From positions 1 through 14,765 of the forward strand of contig CAUUHU010000016.1 of assembly GCA_963545035.1 (NCBI GenBank): a stretch of DNA of 14,765 nt, read 5' to 3'. The notes beneath the pieces are model-generated. The model was given only the letters and a program-made list of their open reading frames with translations, was not told the origin of the DNA and made no database searches. Position numbers and translations under genes: made by a program. Of this stretch, positions 4,888 through 11,874 are shown piece by piece (within the stretch, counting starts at the first letter, position 1; every line of letters begins with the position of its first letter). The stretch is from Nanogingivalis sp963545035 (GTDB lineage Bacteria; Patescibacteriota; Saccharimonadia; Saccharimonadales; Saccharimonadaceae).

Positions 4888-6343
4888 ACATTTTTTCAAT
4901 CTCTTGAAAAGAATTTTTAAGTCGTTTTATGCTTTCGTTTTTGCCGATTGCTCGCAATGTTTGATTTAAGGCCGGTGAAAATGGAGCCCAAGTTAATGAA
5001 ATTCGAATAATCTGGAATAGGATTCCCGGTTTTTGACCAGTTTCCTCAAGAAGTTGATTTAGTGATTCTTGAAGCCCATCATCGCTCCAGTCTTCAATTT
5101 TTTCGAATTTATCAATTGTTTTTTCTAGTAGACTCAATAATTGTGATTTTTCAAGCTTTTTAAGTTGCTTATTTTTTAAAATCATCTCCAAATCAGCTTG
5201 TTGTTCAGTAAAGAAATAATCACTTGCAAGAGGTAAATCTTTAAGTGTTTTTAATCTATCAAAAACTAGACTAAGAACTTCTTTTTTATATTCTTCGCTA
5301 GCACTTTGAGCACCGTCTCCCCAAAAATCTTTCACACGACTAAACAAATCATCTAAAGAAATTCGACGAATCCATTGTCCATTAAGCCATAAAAGTCGCT
5401 GTTCATCAAACCTTGCGCCAGATTTCTGCACACGATCTAGTGAAAATTTTTCAATCAATTCTTCTTTCGTAAAAATATCTTGTTCAGTACCATCATTCCA
5501 CCCTAGTTGCGCTAAAAAGTTAAGCATAGCTTCGGGCAAAATTCCGTCTGCACGATATTCACTAACACTTTTAGCACCATCACGTTTACCGAGTTTTTTA
5601 TTCCCCTCTGGAGCTAGAATATGTGGTAAATGGGCTAAGATTGGCGGTTGAATTCCAAGAGCCTCGTAAAGCGAAAGATATTTTGGCGTACTAGCAACAT
5701 ATTCAGACCCGCGAATCACGTGCGTAACTTTCATTTCAAAGTCATCAACAATATGTGCAAAATTATATGTTGGTAATCCATCTGCCTTAATTAAAATAAA
5801 ATCATCAAGAGCTTCTGGGCCAGCCGAAAGATCACCCATAACTGCATCATGCCAGCTATATCTTTTAATTTCTGGTGTTTTAAATCGAAGCGGCATTCCA
5901 ATTTTCCACTCTGGTGGGTTTTCTGGACGATGCTCGCGATATAAAAATGCCCGCTTTTCAAGCTTTGCTTTTTTTCGAAATTCCTCAACTTCTTCAGGAG
6001 AATATGGATCAGCATAAGCTAACCCTTTTTCAATCATTTTTTTCGCCCAATCAAGATATTTTTCACGACGATCCGTCTGGTGGTATGGGCCAAAATCACC
6101 CATTTCCCTGCCTTCACATCCATAAATTGGACCTTCATTCCAATCAAGCCCGAGCCATTTTAATGTATCCAGAATTAAACCTTCCGCCCCCTCAACAAAT
6201 CGAGCTTGATCGGTATCTTCAATTCTTAAAATAAAATCTCCGCCTGTTTGTTTGGCGATTAAATAAGGGTAAAGTGCGCTTCGAACATTTCCAACATGAA
6301 TGTAACCAGTTGGGCTTGGCGCAAAACGAGTTCTTGCTTTCAT
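4886..6343 (-). CDS. gltX: Glutamate--tRNA ligase
   Basis: This class I aminoacyl-tRNA synthetase charges tRNA-Glu with glutamate. Where GlnRS is absent it also charges tRNA-Gln, for later amidation by GatCAB. The 485-aa length is normal. The HIGH signature appears as IHVGN in FAPSPTGYIHVGNVRS (residues 7-22), and the KMSKS loop as KLGKR (250-254), where Gly replaces the commoner Ser. RIEDTD (40-45), YNFAHIVDDFEM and THVIRGSEY are conserved Rossmann-fold blocks, and the C-terminal 170 residues form the helical anticodon-binding part. The start is at 6343 with no Shine-Dalgarno: a TTGAGA/TATAAT promoter predicts a start only 2 nt upstream, so the message is nearly leaderless. It is a single-gene unit convergent with the hydrolase. 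Confidence 0.97.
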   Translation of the reverse strand: MKARTRFAPSPTGYIHVGNVRSALYPYLIAKQTGGDFILRIEDTDQARFVEGAEGLILDTLKWLGLDWNEGPIYGCEGREMGDFGPYHQTDRREKYLDWAKKMIEKGLAYADPYSPEEVEEFRKKAKLEKRAFLYREHRPENPPEWKIGMPLRFKTPEIKRYSWHDAVMGDLSAGPEALDDFILIKADGLPTYNFAHIVDDFEMKVTHVIRGSEYVASTPKYLSLYEALGIQPPILAHLPHILAPEGNKKLGKRDGAKSVSEYRADGILPEAMLNFLAQLGWNDGTEQDIFTKEELIEKFSLDRVQKSGARFDEQRLLWLNGQWIRRISLDDLFSRVKDFWGDGAQSASEEYKKEVLSLVFDRLKTLKDLPLASDYFFTEQQADLEMILKNKQLKKLEKSQLLSLLEKTIDKFEKIEDWSDDGLQESLNQLLEETGQKPGILFQIIRISLTWAPFSPALNQTLRAIGKNESIKRLKNSFQEIEKM

Positions 6344-6351
6344 AGCTATAT

Positions 6352-6380
6352 ATTATACTTCAATTTTTATTTTTTCTCAA
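6352..6380 (-). promoter_or_regulatory. Promoter of gltX
   Basis: The minus strand reads TTGAGA (6380-6375), a 17-bp spacer and TATAAT (6357-6352). +1 is about 6345, 2 nt before the ATG. It lies directly behind the terminator of the upstream membrane-protein gene. Confidence 0.75.
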
Positions 6381-6384
6381 CCTA

Positions 6385-6412
6385 AAATAAAAAGTAGCTG
6401 AAGCTACCTTTT
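6385..6412 (-). terminator. Intrinsic terminator of the membrane-protein gene
   Basis: On the minus strand GTAGC (6407-6403) pairs with GCTAC (6398-6394) around TTCA. The stem is extended by an A-run/T-run, and T5-A-T4 follows. The A-run of the stem reaches into the stop codon at 6413-6411. Confidence 0.8.
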
Positions 6413-7412
6413 ACGCATTTATGCTTGTTGCGATTTTTCGAATCTCTTCTCCGGAGATTTTTCCAGATGATTCAACTTTATATAGTTTTCCGTTATTAAC
6501 CCAAACAGATTCACCTCGTCGATTTGAATATATCGTTAGACCGTTACTGTATGTAGTAGAGTAGTCCTCGCTCCAATTCTCTTTTACATAATTTTGCAAT
6601 AACGCCGAACTATCCCAATTGCTCTGAGACTGCTGGATCTTATAGCTAGCACTGCCGTTCTTATATTCAAAATTAACATTCTTCCCGTCAAAATATGCAA
6701 AACCCTTTCGAGAATATCCTTTAGCAATATAGGCTGGAGTTTCTACCGCCATACCGGACTGAAAAGATGTAATTTTACTAGAAATATCGGGCAAATTTAC
6801 ATAAGTTAGATAGCCAACCCCTAAAACTGCTACAGCAAACCCCATAGATAAACTAATAAATTGTTTTCTCGCGAAAAAACTCTTATAATGAACGCCTCGA
6901 CCTTTTTTACTTTCTTGGCGAGACTTTTCGATAGCTTGATTAATTTCAAAATTCTTAATTGCACGATCCGACAACTGCTTATTTTGAATTTTCTTAGAGC
7001 GAAGCTCCTTATTAGCTTTTTGTGCAATCGGATGCTCTTTAAATGGCGCAATTTCTTCTGCTTCTTTAATTTGTTCTTTCGAAATTGGGGAAATAATCTT
7101 GGAGTCTTTCGAAAAACGAGAAATCAGAATTCTATCTTCATGACTCTCTTTAGTTTCACGTGCACGCAAAATCGCCTCTTGATAATCATGGCGACGCTTA
7201 AACTGGCTAATCATTTCATCTTGATGTAATGAGACACCTTGTCTTTTTGGAACTCTTACATATTTTCGATTCAAAGTGCTTGAACGCTGCAAATTATCAT
7301 GAATTTTCGAAACATCATGTTGTGCATTGATTTGGTGATTCTCGGCCGTACTTAAAAGCACCCCCGTGGCTGCATCATATTTTTTCCCATTTATAATAAT
7401 TTCATTCTTCAT
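6411..7412 (-). CDS. Unknown single-span membrane protein with an external C-terminal domain
   Basis: This 333-aa protein has no assigned function. Residues 1-183 are strongly charged and presumably cytoplasmic, with a basic segment TLNRKYVRVPKRQG (47-60) and long charged helices. One hydrophobic span lies at about 184-206 (ISLSMGFAVAVLGVGYLTYV). The remaining 125 residues would be outside; they end in a block (SVWVNNGKLYKVES, then EEIRKIATSI) that resembles the end of DUF4367-like domains, a weak impression only. Arg/Lys residues before the span and none after fit an N-in, C-out orientation. A short leader (about 19 nt) carries AGGGA 5 nt before the ATG. The gene is divergent from the sortase, which has the same general plan, with tRNA-Leu between them. 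It could be an anchor or a sortase partner, but no evidence shows this. Confidence 0.75.
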   Translation of the reverse strand: MKNEIIINGKKYDAATGVLLSTAENHQINAQHDVSKIHDNLQRSSTLNRKYVRVPKRQGVSLHQDEMISQFKRRHDYQEAILRARETKESHEDRILISRFSKDSKIISPISKEQIKEAEEIAPFKEHPIAQKANKELRSKKIQNKQLSDRAIKNFEINQAIEKSRQESKKGRGVHYKSFFARKQFISLSMGFAVAVLGVGYLTYVNLPDISSKITSFQSGMAVETPAYIAKGYSRKGFAYFDGKNVNFEYKNGSASYKIQQSQSNWDSSALLQNYVKENWSEDYSTTYSNGLTIYSNRRGESVWVNNGKLYKVESSGKISGEEIRKIATSINA

Positions 7413-7437
7413 TTTCTTCCCTATTTAGCTTATGTAT

Positions 7438-7466
7438 ATTTTACTTTATTCTGGTTGTTTTTTCAA
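7438..7466 (-). promoter_or_regulatory. Promoter of the membrane-protein gene
   Basis: The minus strand reads TTGAAA (7466-7461), a 17-bp spacer and TAAAAT (7443-7438), with +1 at about 7431 and a 19-nt leader containing AGGGA (7422-7418). Confidence 0.7.
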
Positions 7467-7475
7467 GGGTTTTTA

Positions 7476-7512
7476 TAAAAAAAGATCCACAGAATTTTCA
7501 TTCTATGGATCT
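7476..7512 (-). terminator. Strong intrinsic terminator of tRNA-Leu
   Basis: A 13-bp stem (7512-7500 with 7495-7483, one T-G wobble) closes a GAAA loop and is followed by six T on the minus strand. It lies 23 nt after the CCA end of the tRNA. Confidence 0.9.
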
Positions 7513-7534
7513 AATAAAATCATATAGTCAATTT

Positions 7535-7622
7535 TGGTACCGCGAGCCGGACTTGAACCGGCACGAGCGTAATGCTCACCAGATTTTGAGTCTAGCGTGT
7601 CTACCAATTCCACCATCGCGGC
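7535..7622 (-). tRNA. tRNA-Leu(CAA)
   Basis: This is a type II tRNA with encoded CCA. The acceptor stem is GCCGCGA with TCGCGGT, including a G1-U72 wobble where G1-C72 is usual. The discriminator is A73 as expected for Leu. The anticodon arm CTAGA-CTCAAAA-TCTGG gives anticodon CAA, reading UUG. The long variable arm GAGC-ATTAC-GCTC supports Leu rather than another identity. The T-arm GCCGG-TTCAAGT-CCGGC and a D-loop containing GG are normal. No clear promoter could be found upstream, between it and the divergent sortase promoter. Confidence 0.96.
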
Positions 7623-7656
7623 TGATATTCACGACTAATGATTATGTTTTTGGTTA

Positions 7657-7685
7657 TTTACATAACTTAATATCTATTGTATACT
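7657..7685 (+). promoter_or_regulatory. Promoter of the sortase gene
   Basis: TTTACA (7657-7662), a 17-bp spacer and TATACT (7680-7685). The predicted +1 is about 7692, giving an 18-nt leader that starts with AAGGA. This rules out a TTG start at 7677, which lies inside the promoter. Confidence 0.7.
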
Positions 7686-7709
7686 AAGAATAAGGAAAAA
7701 GCAATAGAA

Positions 7710-9152
7710 ATGGATGATAATAATAAAAAAAATCAGGATAACGGTCTAAGAATCCCCGAACGAAAAACACAAAACTCCCTTCTCGAGGGTCAAAATCGTG
7801 CTGCAATCGATTTTCGAAGACAAAAAGTTGAACAAATTTATAAAAAAGTAAATATCGAACAACAAGCCGAAATCCAAAGTCAGCAAGAAAACCAAGCACC
7901 TGCAAAAATAAACCTTGCAGAATATTTGAAATCTCAAAAAAACACAGAAAATATCGAAAAGCAACGAGAGGATTTAATAAAAAAATCAATCTCCGAAGTT
8001 TCACAACCGCTCCAGCCAAAGCCAAAAGCGGACTTCAGCTCTGGCGTCGGTCAAGAAACTGTTGATTTTAAATCAAGACAAAAAATAATTCAACCACTCC
8101 AAAATAAACAAGATATTATAAAAACTAACACCTCCGAGAAATCTGCTTACAACCCCCAACAATTTACTCAAAATGCGTATCAAAGCAATCAGAAACAGCA
8201 AGCGAGTGAACAGTGGAAGAGATATCATGCAGCTTGGCAAAACTATTATCAAAAATATTACGCCAATTATTATTCTGCGGCCTTAGAGCAACAAAAAAAG
8301 AAAATTACCAATATTCAGCCAGAAGTTATAGAGGAATTAACTGAAAGCCAAAAGAAAGAACGCGCTTTAGCTAAATTAAAAAAAGACATCTCAGCAAAAG
8401 CTCGCGAGCAAACTGATAAAATTCGTAAATCACGACATTTTGTGCCAATTTTCTCTGCAGTTATCGTAGTGCTAGTATTTATGTTCTTGCAATATAATCG
8501 TTTAATTTTTGCATCTGTCGAGGCTTACGTTGCACCTGGAAATTCTGATGCAGCGCAAGTTATTTATAGTCCAAATTCTACAAATTCAGTTAGTCAAGAA
8601 CCTAAATTAATAATTCCTAAAATAAATGTTGACGTTCCTGTAATTTATGGAGTTGGCAATGATAGCGCATCTCAACTTAAAGCGATGGAAAAAGGAGTTG
8701 CTCATTTTGCAATTCCTGGAGCGAATGCAGTTCCCGGAAAAAATGGAAACACAGTGCTAAGTGGCCACTCAAGCAACGACCTTTTTGACACGGGAGATTA
8801 TAAATTTATCTTTGCTCAGCTCGATAAGCTTCAAAAAGGAGATGTTATTTATGCCAATTACAACGGAGTTCGTTATACTTACAACGTTACAAGGTCTGAA
8901 GTTGTGCTTCCAAACCAAGTTAATCGCGTTCAAGTCGGAACAGATAAGCCTATGTTAACCTTGATAACCTGCGTTCCAATCGGAACCGCAGAAAAACGCC
9001 TCCTCGTGTTTGCTGAACAAGTTTCTCCAGATCCAACAAAAGCAGAAGCAGCATCAAAAGAAGACAGTCAATCGCAAAATTCAAGCCAAGCTTCACTTCC
9101 TCGAAATTCCCTAACGTTTTTCGAAAGACTATTTAACTGGAAGTGGAATTAA
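7710..9152 (+). CDS. Sortase with a long cytoplasmic Gln/Tyr-rich tail
   Basis: This membrane-bound cysteine transpeptidase should cut sorting signals of surface proteins and join them to the cell wall or to each other. It has 480 aa. Residues 1-240 are cytoplasmic, low in complexity and rich in Gln, Lys and Asn, with an aromatic patch at 169-188 (WKRYHAAWQNYYQKYYANYY). One span lies at about 244-262, and the sortase domain follows at about 298-437. The catalytic residues are visible: H353 in LSGHSS, C421 in LTLITCVPIG and R430 in EKRLLVFA. A Ser/Gln-rich tail ends the protein. The domain is most like class D/E, but the class is not certain. Most sortases have only a few residues before the membrane span, so the 240-residue tail is unusual. 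The start is ATG 7710; the TTG at 7677 is excluded by the promoter. No sorting-signal substrate is encoded in the window. Confidence 0.92.
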   Translation: MDDNNKKNQDNGLRIPERKTQNSLLEGQNRAAIDFRRQKVEQIYKKVNIEQQAEIQSQQENQAPAKINLAEYLKSQKNTENIEKQREDLIKKSISEVSQPLQPKPKADFSSGVGQETVDFKSRQKIIQPLQNKQDIIKTNTSEKSAYNPQQFTQNAYQSNQKQQASEQWKRYHAAWQNYYQKYYANYYSAALEQQKKKITNIQPEVIEELTESQKKERALAKLKKDISAKAREQTDKIRKSRHFVPIFSAVIVVLVFMFLQYNRLIFASVEAYVAPGNSDAAQVIYSPNSTNSVSQEPKLIIPKINVDVPVIYGVGNDSASQLKAMEKGVAHFAIPGANAVPGKNGNTVLSGHSSNDLFDTGDYKFIFAQLDKLQKGDVIYANYNGVRYTYNVTRSEVVLPNQVNRVQVGTDKPMLTLITCVPIGTAEKRLLVFAEQVSPDPTKAEAASKEDSQSQNSSQASLPRNSLTFFERLFNWKWN

Positions 9153-9171
9153 AGAACACATCTAACACCTC

Positions 9172-9200
9172 TTGATTTATTACTATTTTTGTGCTATAAT
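9172..9200 (+). promoter_or_regulatory. Strong promoter of the 104-aa gene
   Basis: TTGATT (9172-9177), a 17-bp spacer and TATAAT (9195-9200), with TGC directly before the -10 box (extended -10). +1 is about 9207, giving a 30-nt leader with AGGAGG (9223-9228). Confidence 0.8.
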
Positions 9201-9236
9201 ATAATTATTCTATTTAGAGCATAGGAGGAACATTAC

Positions 9237-9551
9237 ATGGTTAACTATTTACAAGAGAAGCGGAAAATAATACATGATAGCGAAACCAAGTTTATTGAGT
9301 TTTGCGCGATAGCAGAATTTAATAGCAAATTGCCACCGGAAGAAAGAAAGACAAAGTATAAACCAGTGCACGTATATTTGGAAGGCGGCAATGATGCTCG
9401 TATCGTGCCAACTCAGATATACGATAAAGGCGAGAATGAATGTAAATTCACCGGATGGAAAATCGTTGATGGTGAAAAAATACAAATCTCAGGTCTCTAT
9501 GACAAAGGCTTCAAAAACAGTTACTATGAGTCCGTAGGACACTATAAGTAG
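9237..9551 (+). CDS. Hypothetical 104-aa protein with a consensus ribosome binding site
   Basis: This protein is not recognised. It is a small soluble protein with a charged helical N-terminus (to about residue 40) and a C-terminal part rich in Gly, Tyr and Lys that looks like short beta strands (HVYLEGGNDARIVP, then GWKIVDGEKIQISGLYDKG). There is no signal peptide or membrane span. It has the best expression signals in the window: an extended -10 promoter with a good -35, a perfect AGGAGG 8 nt before the ATG, and a strong terminator just after the stop. It is therefore a monocistronic and probably well expressed gene. Cys is rare (two residues) and unpaired in any known motif. No neighbour explains its role. 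Confidence 0.8.
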   Translation: MVNYLQEKRKIIHDSETKFIEFCAIAEFNSKLPPEERKTKYKPVHVYLEGGNDARIVPTQIYDKGENECKFTGWKIVDGEKIQISGLYDKGFKNSYYESVGHYK

Positions 9552-9566
9552 TTTTTTACACAACCT

Positions 9567-9590
9567 AACGCTCAATTTTGAGCGTTTTTT
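9567..9590 (+). terminator. Intrinsic terminator of the 104-aa gene
   Basis: AACGCTCA (9567-9574) pairs with TGAGCGTT (9579-9586) around ATTT, followed by a T run to 9590. Confidence 0.9.
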
Positions 9591-9604
9591 CTTTATCTTT
9601 TTAG

Positions 9605-9633
9605 TTGTAAAAACTTAAAAAATATGTTATACT
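9605..9633 (+). promoter_or_regulatory. Promoter of the lipid kinase/M20 operon
   Basis: TTGTAA (9605-9610), a 17-bp spacer and TATACT (9628-9633), with TGT directly before the -10 box. +1 is about 9640, one base before the ATG at 9641. Confidence 0.75.
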
Positions 9634-9640
9634 AACACTT

Positions 9641-10585
9641 ATGAAAAAACATCTTATTCTCGTTATCAATCCACGTTCGAGTGGTTTTGAATTGATTCGA
9701 GAAAAAATCCTCCCCTTTTTGGAAGATGCTCATTTCGAGAAAAATCAACTTACAACTTTTGAAATTCAACCAACTTCACCAATGGAAAACGCACAAGAAA
9801 TGGCCAAAGGATTAAAAGATGGAGATATTATTCTTGTTGCCGGTGGTGATGGAACTGCACATATCGCCGCCAATGCTGCAGCACTTTCAGGAAAAAAGAA
9901 CTTAAAAATAAAATTCACGGGCTTTGGCAATTTTAATGATTACGCCCACAGTTTTTCGAAAAATAGCGGAAAAGCTGCAATTGAGGCTTTCGAAAAACTT
10001 GAAGTTAAAGCTAAAATCCGCCCAATTGAATTAAAAATTAATGGATCTTTTTTTAGATATGCACCACTTTACGCAACGATTGGTTTAACCGCCGAAATGG
10101 CCGAGATTTTTGAAGGCCGAAGAATCCGAAAAGTTTTGAAAAAAATCCACAATCGAAACATGCGCTTAATTCTTTCACTTAGTGCTGCAACTCGCTTTTA
10201 TTTCAAACATTGCCGAAATCATGTTTTAAACATATCAGAAATTAAAGCCGATACGGATAAATTTGATAAAATTCCAACAAACCCAACAGATATAGTTTTT
10301 ATGAATGGCCCACGAATGGCTCGAATTATGCGTAGTTCTATAAATAAAACAGATGCGGATAATTTTGGATTTGGGGTTTTAAATTCAGCAAGGTTAGTTC
10401 AAAATTCTCCTTTTTTGCTTCGAGGAATTTTTGGAAAAATACCTTTAACTCGTAAAAAATCTGTTAAAATTACTTTTCAAAATCCACAAAATATAACGAT
10501 CCAAATTGAGGGTGAAGTTTGTAAAATCAAAAAAGTTAAAACAATTGAAGCCACTTTAAGCGAAAAAATAATAGAGGTTTTATAG
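9641..10585 (+). CDS. Diacylglycerol kinase family lipid kinase
   Basis: This 314-aa protein carries the diacylglycerol-kinase catalytic domain and should phosphorylate a lipid such as diacylglycerol with ATP at the inner face of the membrane, recycling lipids left over from envelope synthesis. The markers are VINPRSSG (residues 8-15) for nucleotide binding, the signature VAGGDGTAHIAAN (66-78) and GFGNFNDYA (94-102). The C-terminal lobe ends with IQIEGEV, which aligns with the DGE region of the family. Helix-rich basic segments around 160-185 could touch the membrane, but there is no transmembrane span. No Shine-Dalgarno is present, and the promoter predicts a leaderless start at 9641. The stop codon is followed after 1 nt by the M20 peptidase ATG, so the two are co-transcribed. 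Sphingosine-kinase-like substrates are possible. Confidence 0.92.
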   Translation: MKKHLILVINPRSSGFELIREKILPFLEDAHFEKNQLTTFEIQPTSPMENAQEMAKGLKDGDIILVAGGDGTAHIAANAAALSGKKNLKIKFTGFGNFNDYAHSFSKNSGKAAIEAFEKLEVKAKIRPIELKINGSFFRYAPLYATIGLTAEMAEIFEGRRIRKVLKKIHNRNMRLILSLSAATRFYFKHCRNHVLNISEIKADTDKFDKIPTNPTDIVFMNGPRMARIMRSSINKTDADNFGFGVLNSARLVQNSPFLLRGIFGKIPLTRKKSVKITFQNPQNITIQIEGEVCKIKKVKTIEATLSEKIIEVL

Positions 10586-10586
10586 A

Positions 10587-11732
10587 ATGAACGAAATCGA
10601 ATTAACAAAAAAATTAATCGAAATAGAAAGTGTTTCAGGGAATGAAACTAAAATTTTAGAATTTATTGCAGACTTTTTGCAAAAAAAATCAGCAAAAGTT
10701 TGGCAAAATGAAGATTTTACAGCAGGCATTTTTAAGATTCAAAACTCGAAAGATCAAGATTCGAAAAACAATCGAGCAATTATTTTAACTGGCCATATCG
10801 ACACCGTTTCTGCCGGAGATTTAAATGCTTGGGACAAATCTCCTTGGCAAGCCATTGAAACTAGCGAAAAAATCATTGGGCTCGGTGCAAGCGATATGAA
10901 AGGTGGCCTGGCTGCTCAATTTATCGCAGCACTAGATTTTATTAAAGAAGGAGATTTTAAGAGTAATTTTGATCTCTGGCTTGTTGCGGTTTCGAATGAA
11001 GAAATTGACGGTCGCGGAAGTCGTAATTTTGTAAAATGGTTAAATCAACAATCTGATTTTAGCTACGAAGAAATTTTCGGAATTATTGCTGAGCCGACAA
11101 ACAATAAAAATATCGAAATCGGCCACCGTGGAAACAGGTTTTTAACTTTAAAATTTACCGGAGAAAGCGGGCATGCTTCACAGCAAGAAAATTATCAAAA
11201 ATCCGCACTTTCAAAAGCTTCAAATTTTCTGTTAGGCATTAATACCATTTTTAATCACTGGAGTGATAAATATTCAAACATTTGTTTAGGGAACCCTAGC
11301 TTAGTTCCAACCTCCTTAAGCGCCGGAGATAAACAGAGCCCTAATAAAACAGCAACCTCTGCCGAAATAATTCTAGATGTGCGAACAACCCCAGAACTTG
11401 ACACAGACTTCGAAAGTACTTTTAATCTTCTGGCTGAAAAGTATGACTTTTCTTGGACATATCACAGTGAACCCGTACCATCAACTCTTGTCTCAAAAGA
11501 TTCAACGGTTATTAAGAATACACTAAAATCTACAGGTTTGACAGACTTATCAGTCATGATTAGTCCTGGCGCAACAGATCAAGGAGAGTTTGTTAATGGC
11601 CTTAAAAATGCTCAAGTGGTTGTTTTTGGCCCCGGAGAATGGAATGAGGCACATCATCAAAATGAATTTATATATAAAGAAAAACTTTCAAAATACAAAA
11701 TAGAAATAATAGATTTCCTGAAAGAATTTTAA
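10587..11732 (+). CDS. M20-family zinc metallopeptidase (DapE/ArgE/CPG2-like)
   Basis: This 381-aa cytoplasmic di-zinc hydrolase is predicted to cleave an amide bond near a free carboxylate. The metal and catalytic residues are visible: H70 and D72 in LTGHIDTV, bridging D103 in GASDMKGG, catalytic E138 and E139 in SNEEIDG, E169 in IAEPTNN, and a C-terminal His in EAHHQNE (H356 or H357). H196 in GESGHASQ sits at the start of the dimerisation domain, as usual. Members are hard to tell apart by sequence: succinyl-diaminopimelate desuccinylase, acetylornithine deacetylase and carboxypeptidase G2-type dipeptidases all fit, and a dipeptidase role suits a host-dependent cell. AGAGG (10573-10577), inside the end of the lipid kinase gene, lies 9 nt before the ATG. 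There is no clear terminator; the tRNA-Gly promoter starts 10 bp after the stop. Confidence 0.9.
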   Translation: MNEIELTKKLIEIESVSGNETKILEFIADFLQKKSAKVWQNEDFTAGIFKIQNSKDQDSKNNRAIILTGHIDTVSAGDLNAWDKSPWQAIETSEKIIGLGASDMKGGLAAQFIAALDFIKEGDFKSNFDLWLVAVSNEEIDGRGSRNFVKWLNQQSDFSYEEIFGIIAEPTNNKNIEIGHRGNRFLTLKFTGESGHASQQENYQKSALSKASNFLLGINTIFNHWSDKYSNICLGNPSLVPTSLSAGDKQSPNKTATSAEIILDVRTTPELDTDFESTFNLLAEKYDFSWTYHSEPVPSTLVSKDSTVIKNTLKSTGLTDLSVMISPGATDQGEFVNGLKNAQVVVFGPGEWNEAHHQNEFIYKEKLSKYKIEIIDFLKEF

Positions 11733-11741
11733 TCAAAATCC

Positions 11742-11770
11742 TTGACTTAGTTAATATTTTTTGTTAAAAT
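11742..11770 (+). promoter_or_regulatory. Promoter of tRNA-Gly
   Basis: TTGACT (11742-11747), a 17-bp spacer and TAAAAT (11765-11770), with a TGT extension. +1 is about 11777, four bases before the mature tRNA 5' end. Confidence 0.8.
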
Positions 11771-11776
11771 ATTAAC
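11750..11776. repeat. Perfect 11-bp inverted repeat covering the tRNA-Gly promoter
   Basis: GTTAATATTTT (11750-11760) and AAAATATTAAC (11766-11776) are exact reverse complements with a 5-bp centre. The dyad spans the -35/-10 spacer and the -10 box and ends at the expected transcription start. It could be an operator. It has no T tail on the tRNA side, so it is not a convincing terminator for the upstream peptidase gene. Confidence 0.85.
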
Positions 11777-11780
11777 ATAC

Positions 11781-11856
11781 GCGGGTTTAGCTCAGTTGTT
11801 AGAGCGCTTCCTTGCCATGGAAGAGGCCAGGAGTTAGAGTCTCCTAACCCGCACCA
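11781..11856 (+). tRNA. tRNA-Gly(GCC) with an altered D-loop/T-loop contact
   Basis: Cloverleaf: acceptor GCGGGTT with AACCCGC (perfect), D-arm GCTC-AGTTGTTA-GAGC, anticodon arm CTTCC-TTGCCAT-GGAAG (anticodon GCC, reading GGC and GGU), variable AGGCC, T-arm AGGAG-TTAGAGT-CTCCT, A73, encoded CCA. Two positions are unusual. The 8-nt D-loop has G18 followed by T19 rather than GG, and the T-loop has A at 56 instead of C. Together they change the G19-C56 tertiary pair into U19-A56. The stems are otherwise intact, and promoter and terminator are strong, so it looks functional. The tRNA-Leu in this window keeps the normal pair. Confidence 0.95.
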
Positions 11857-11874
11857 TATAATAAATTTTATTTT

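Noticed and set aside
5914..6234. 106-codon plus-strand frame opposite gltX, and other frames opposite the sortase tail and the membrane-protein gene.
   Set aside because: These are antisense shadows of well-supported genes without start signals or recognisable protein character.
7623..7700. A promoter for tRNA-Leu on the minus strand, with a CATAAT box at about 7647-7642.
   Set aside because: No acceptable -35 box is found at a normal distance, so it was left out; the tRNA must be transcribed from something here, but I cannot define it.
7677..7709. TTG start giving the sortase 11 more residues.
   Set aside because: The TTG lies upstream of the predicted transcription start (7692), beside the -10 box.
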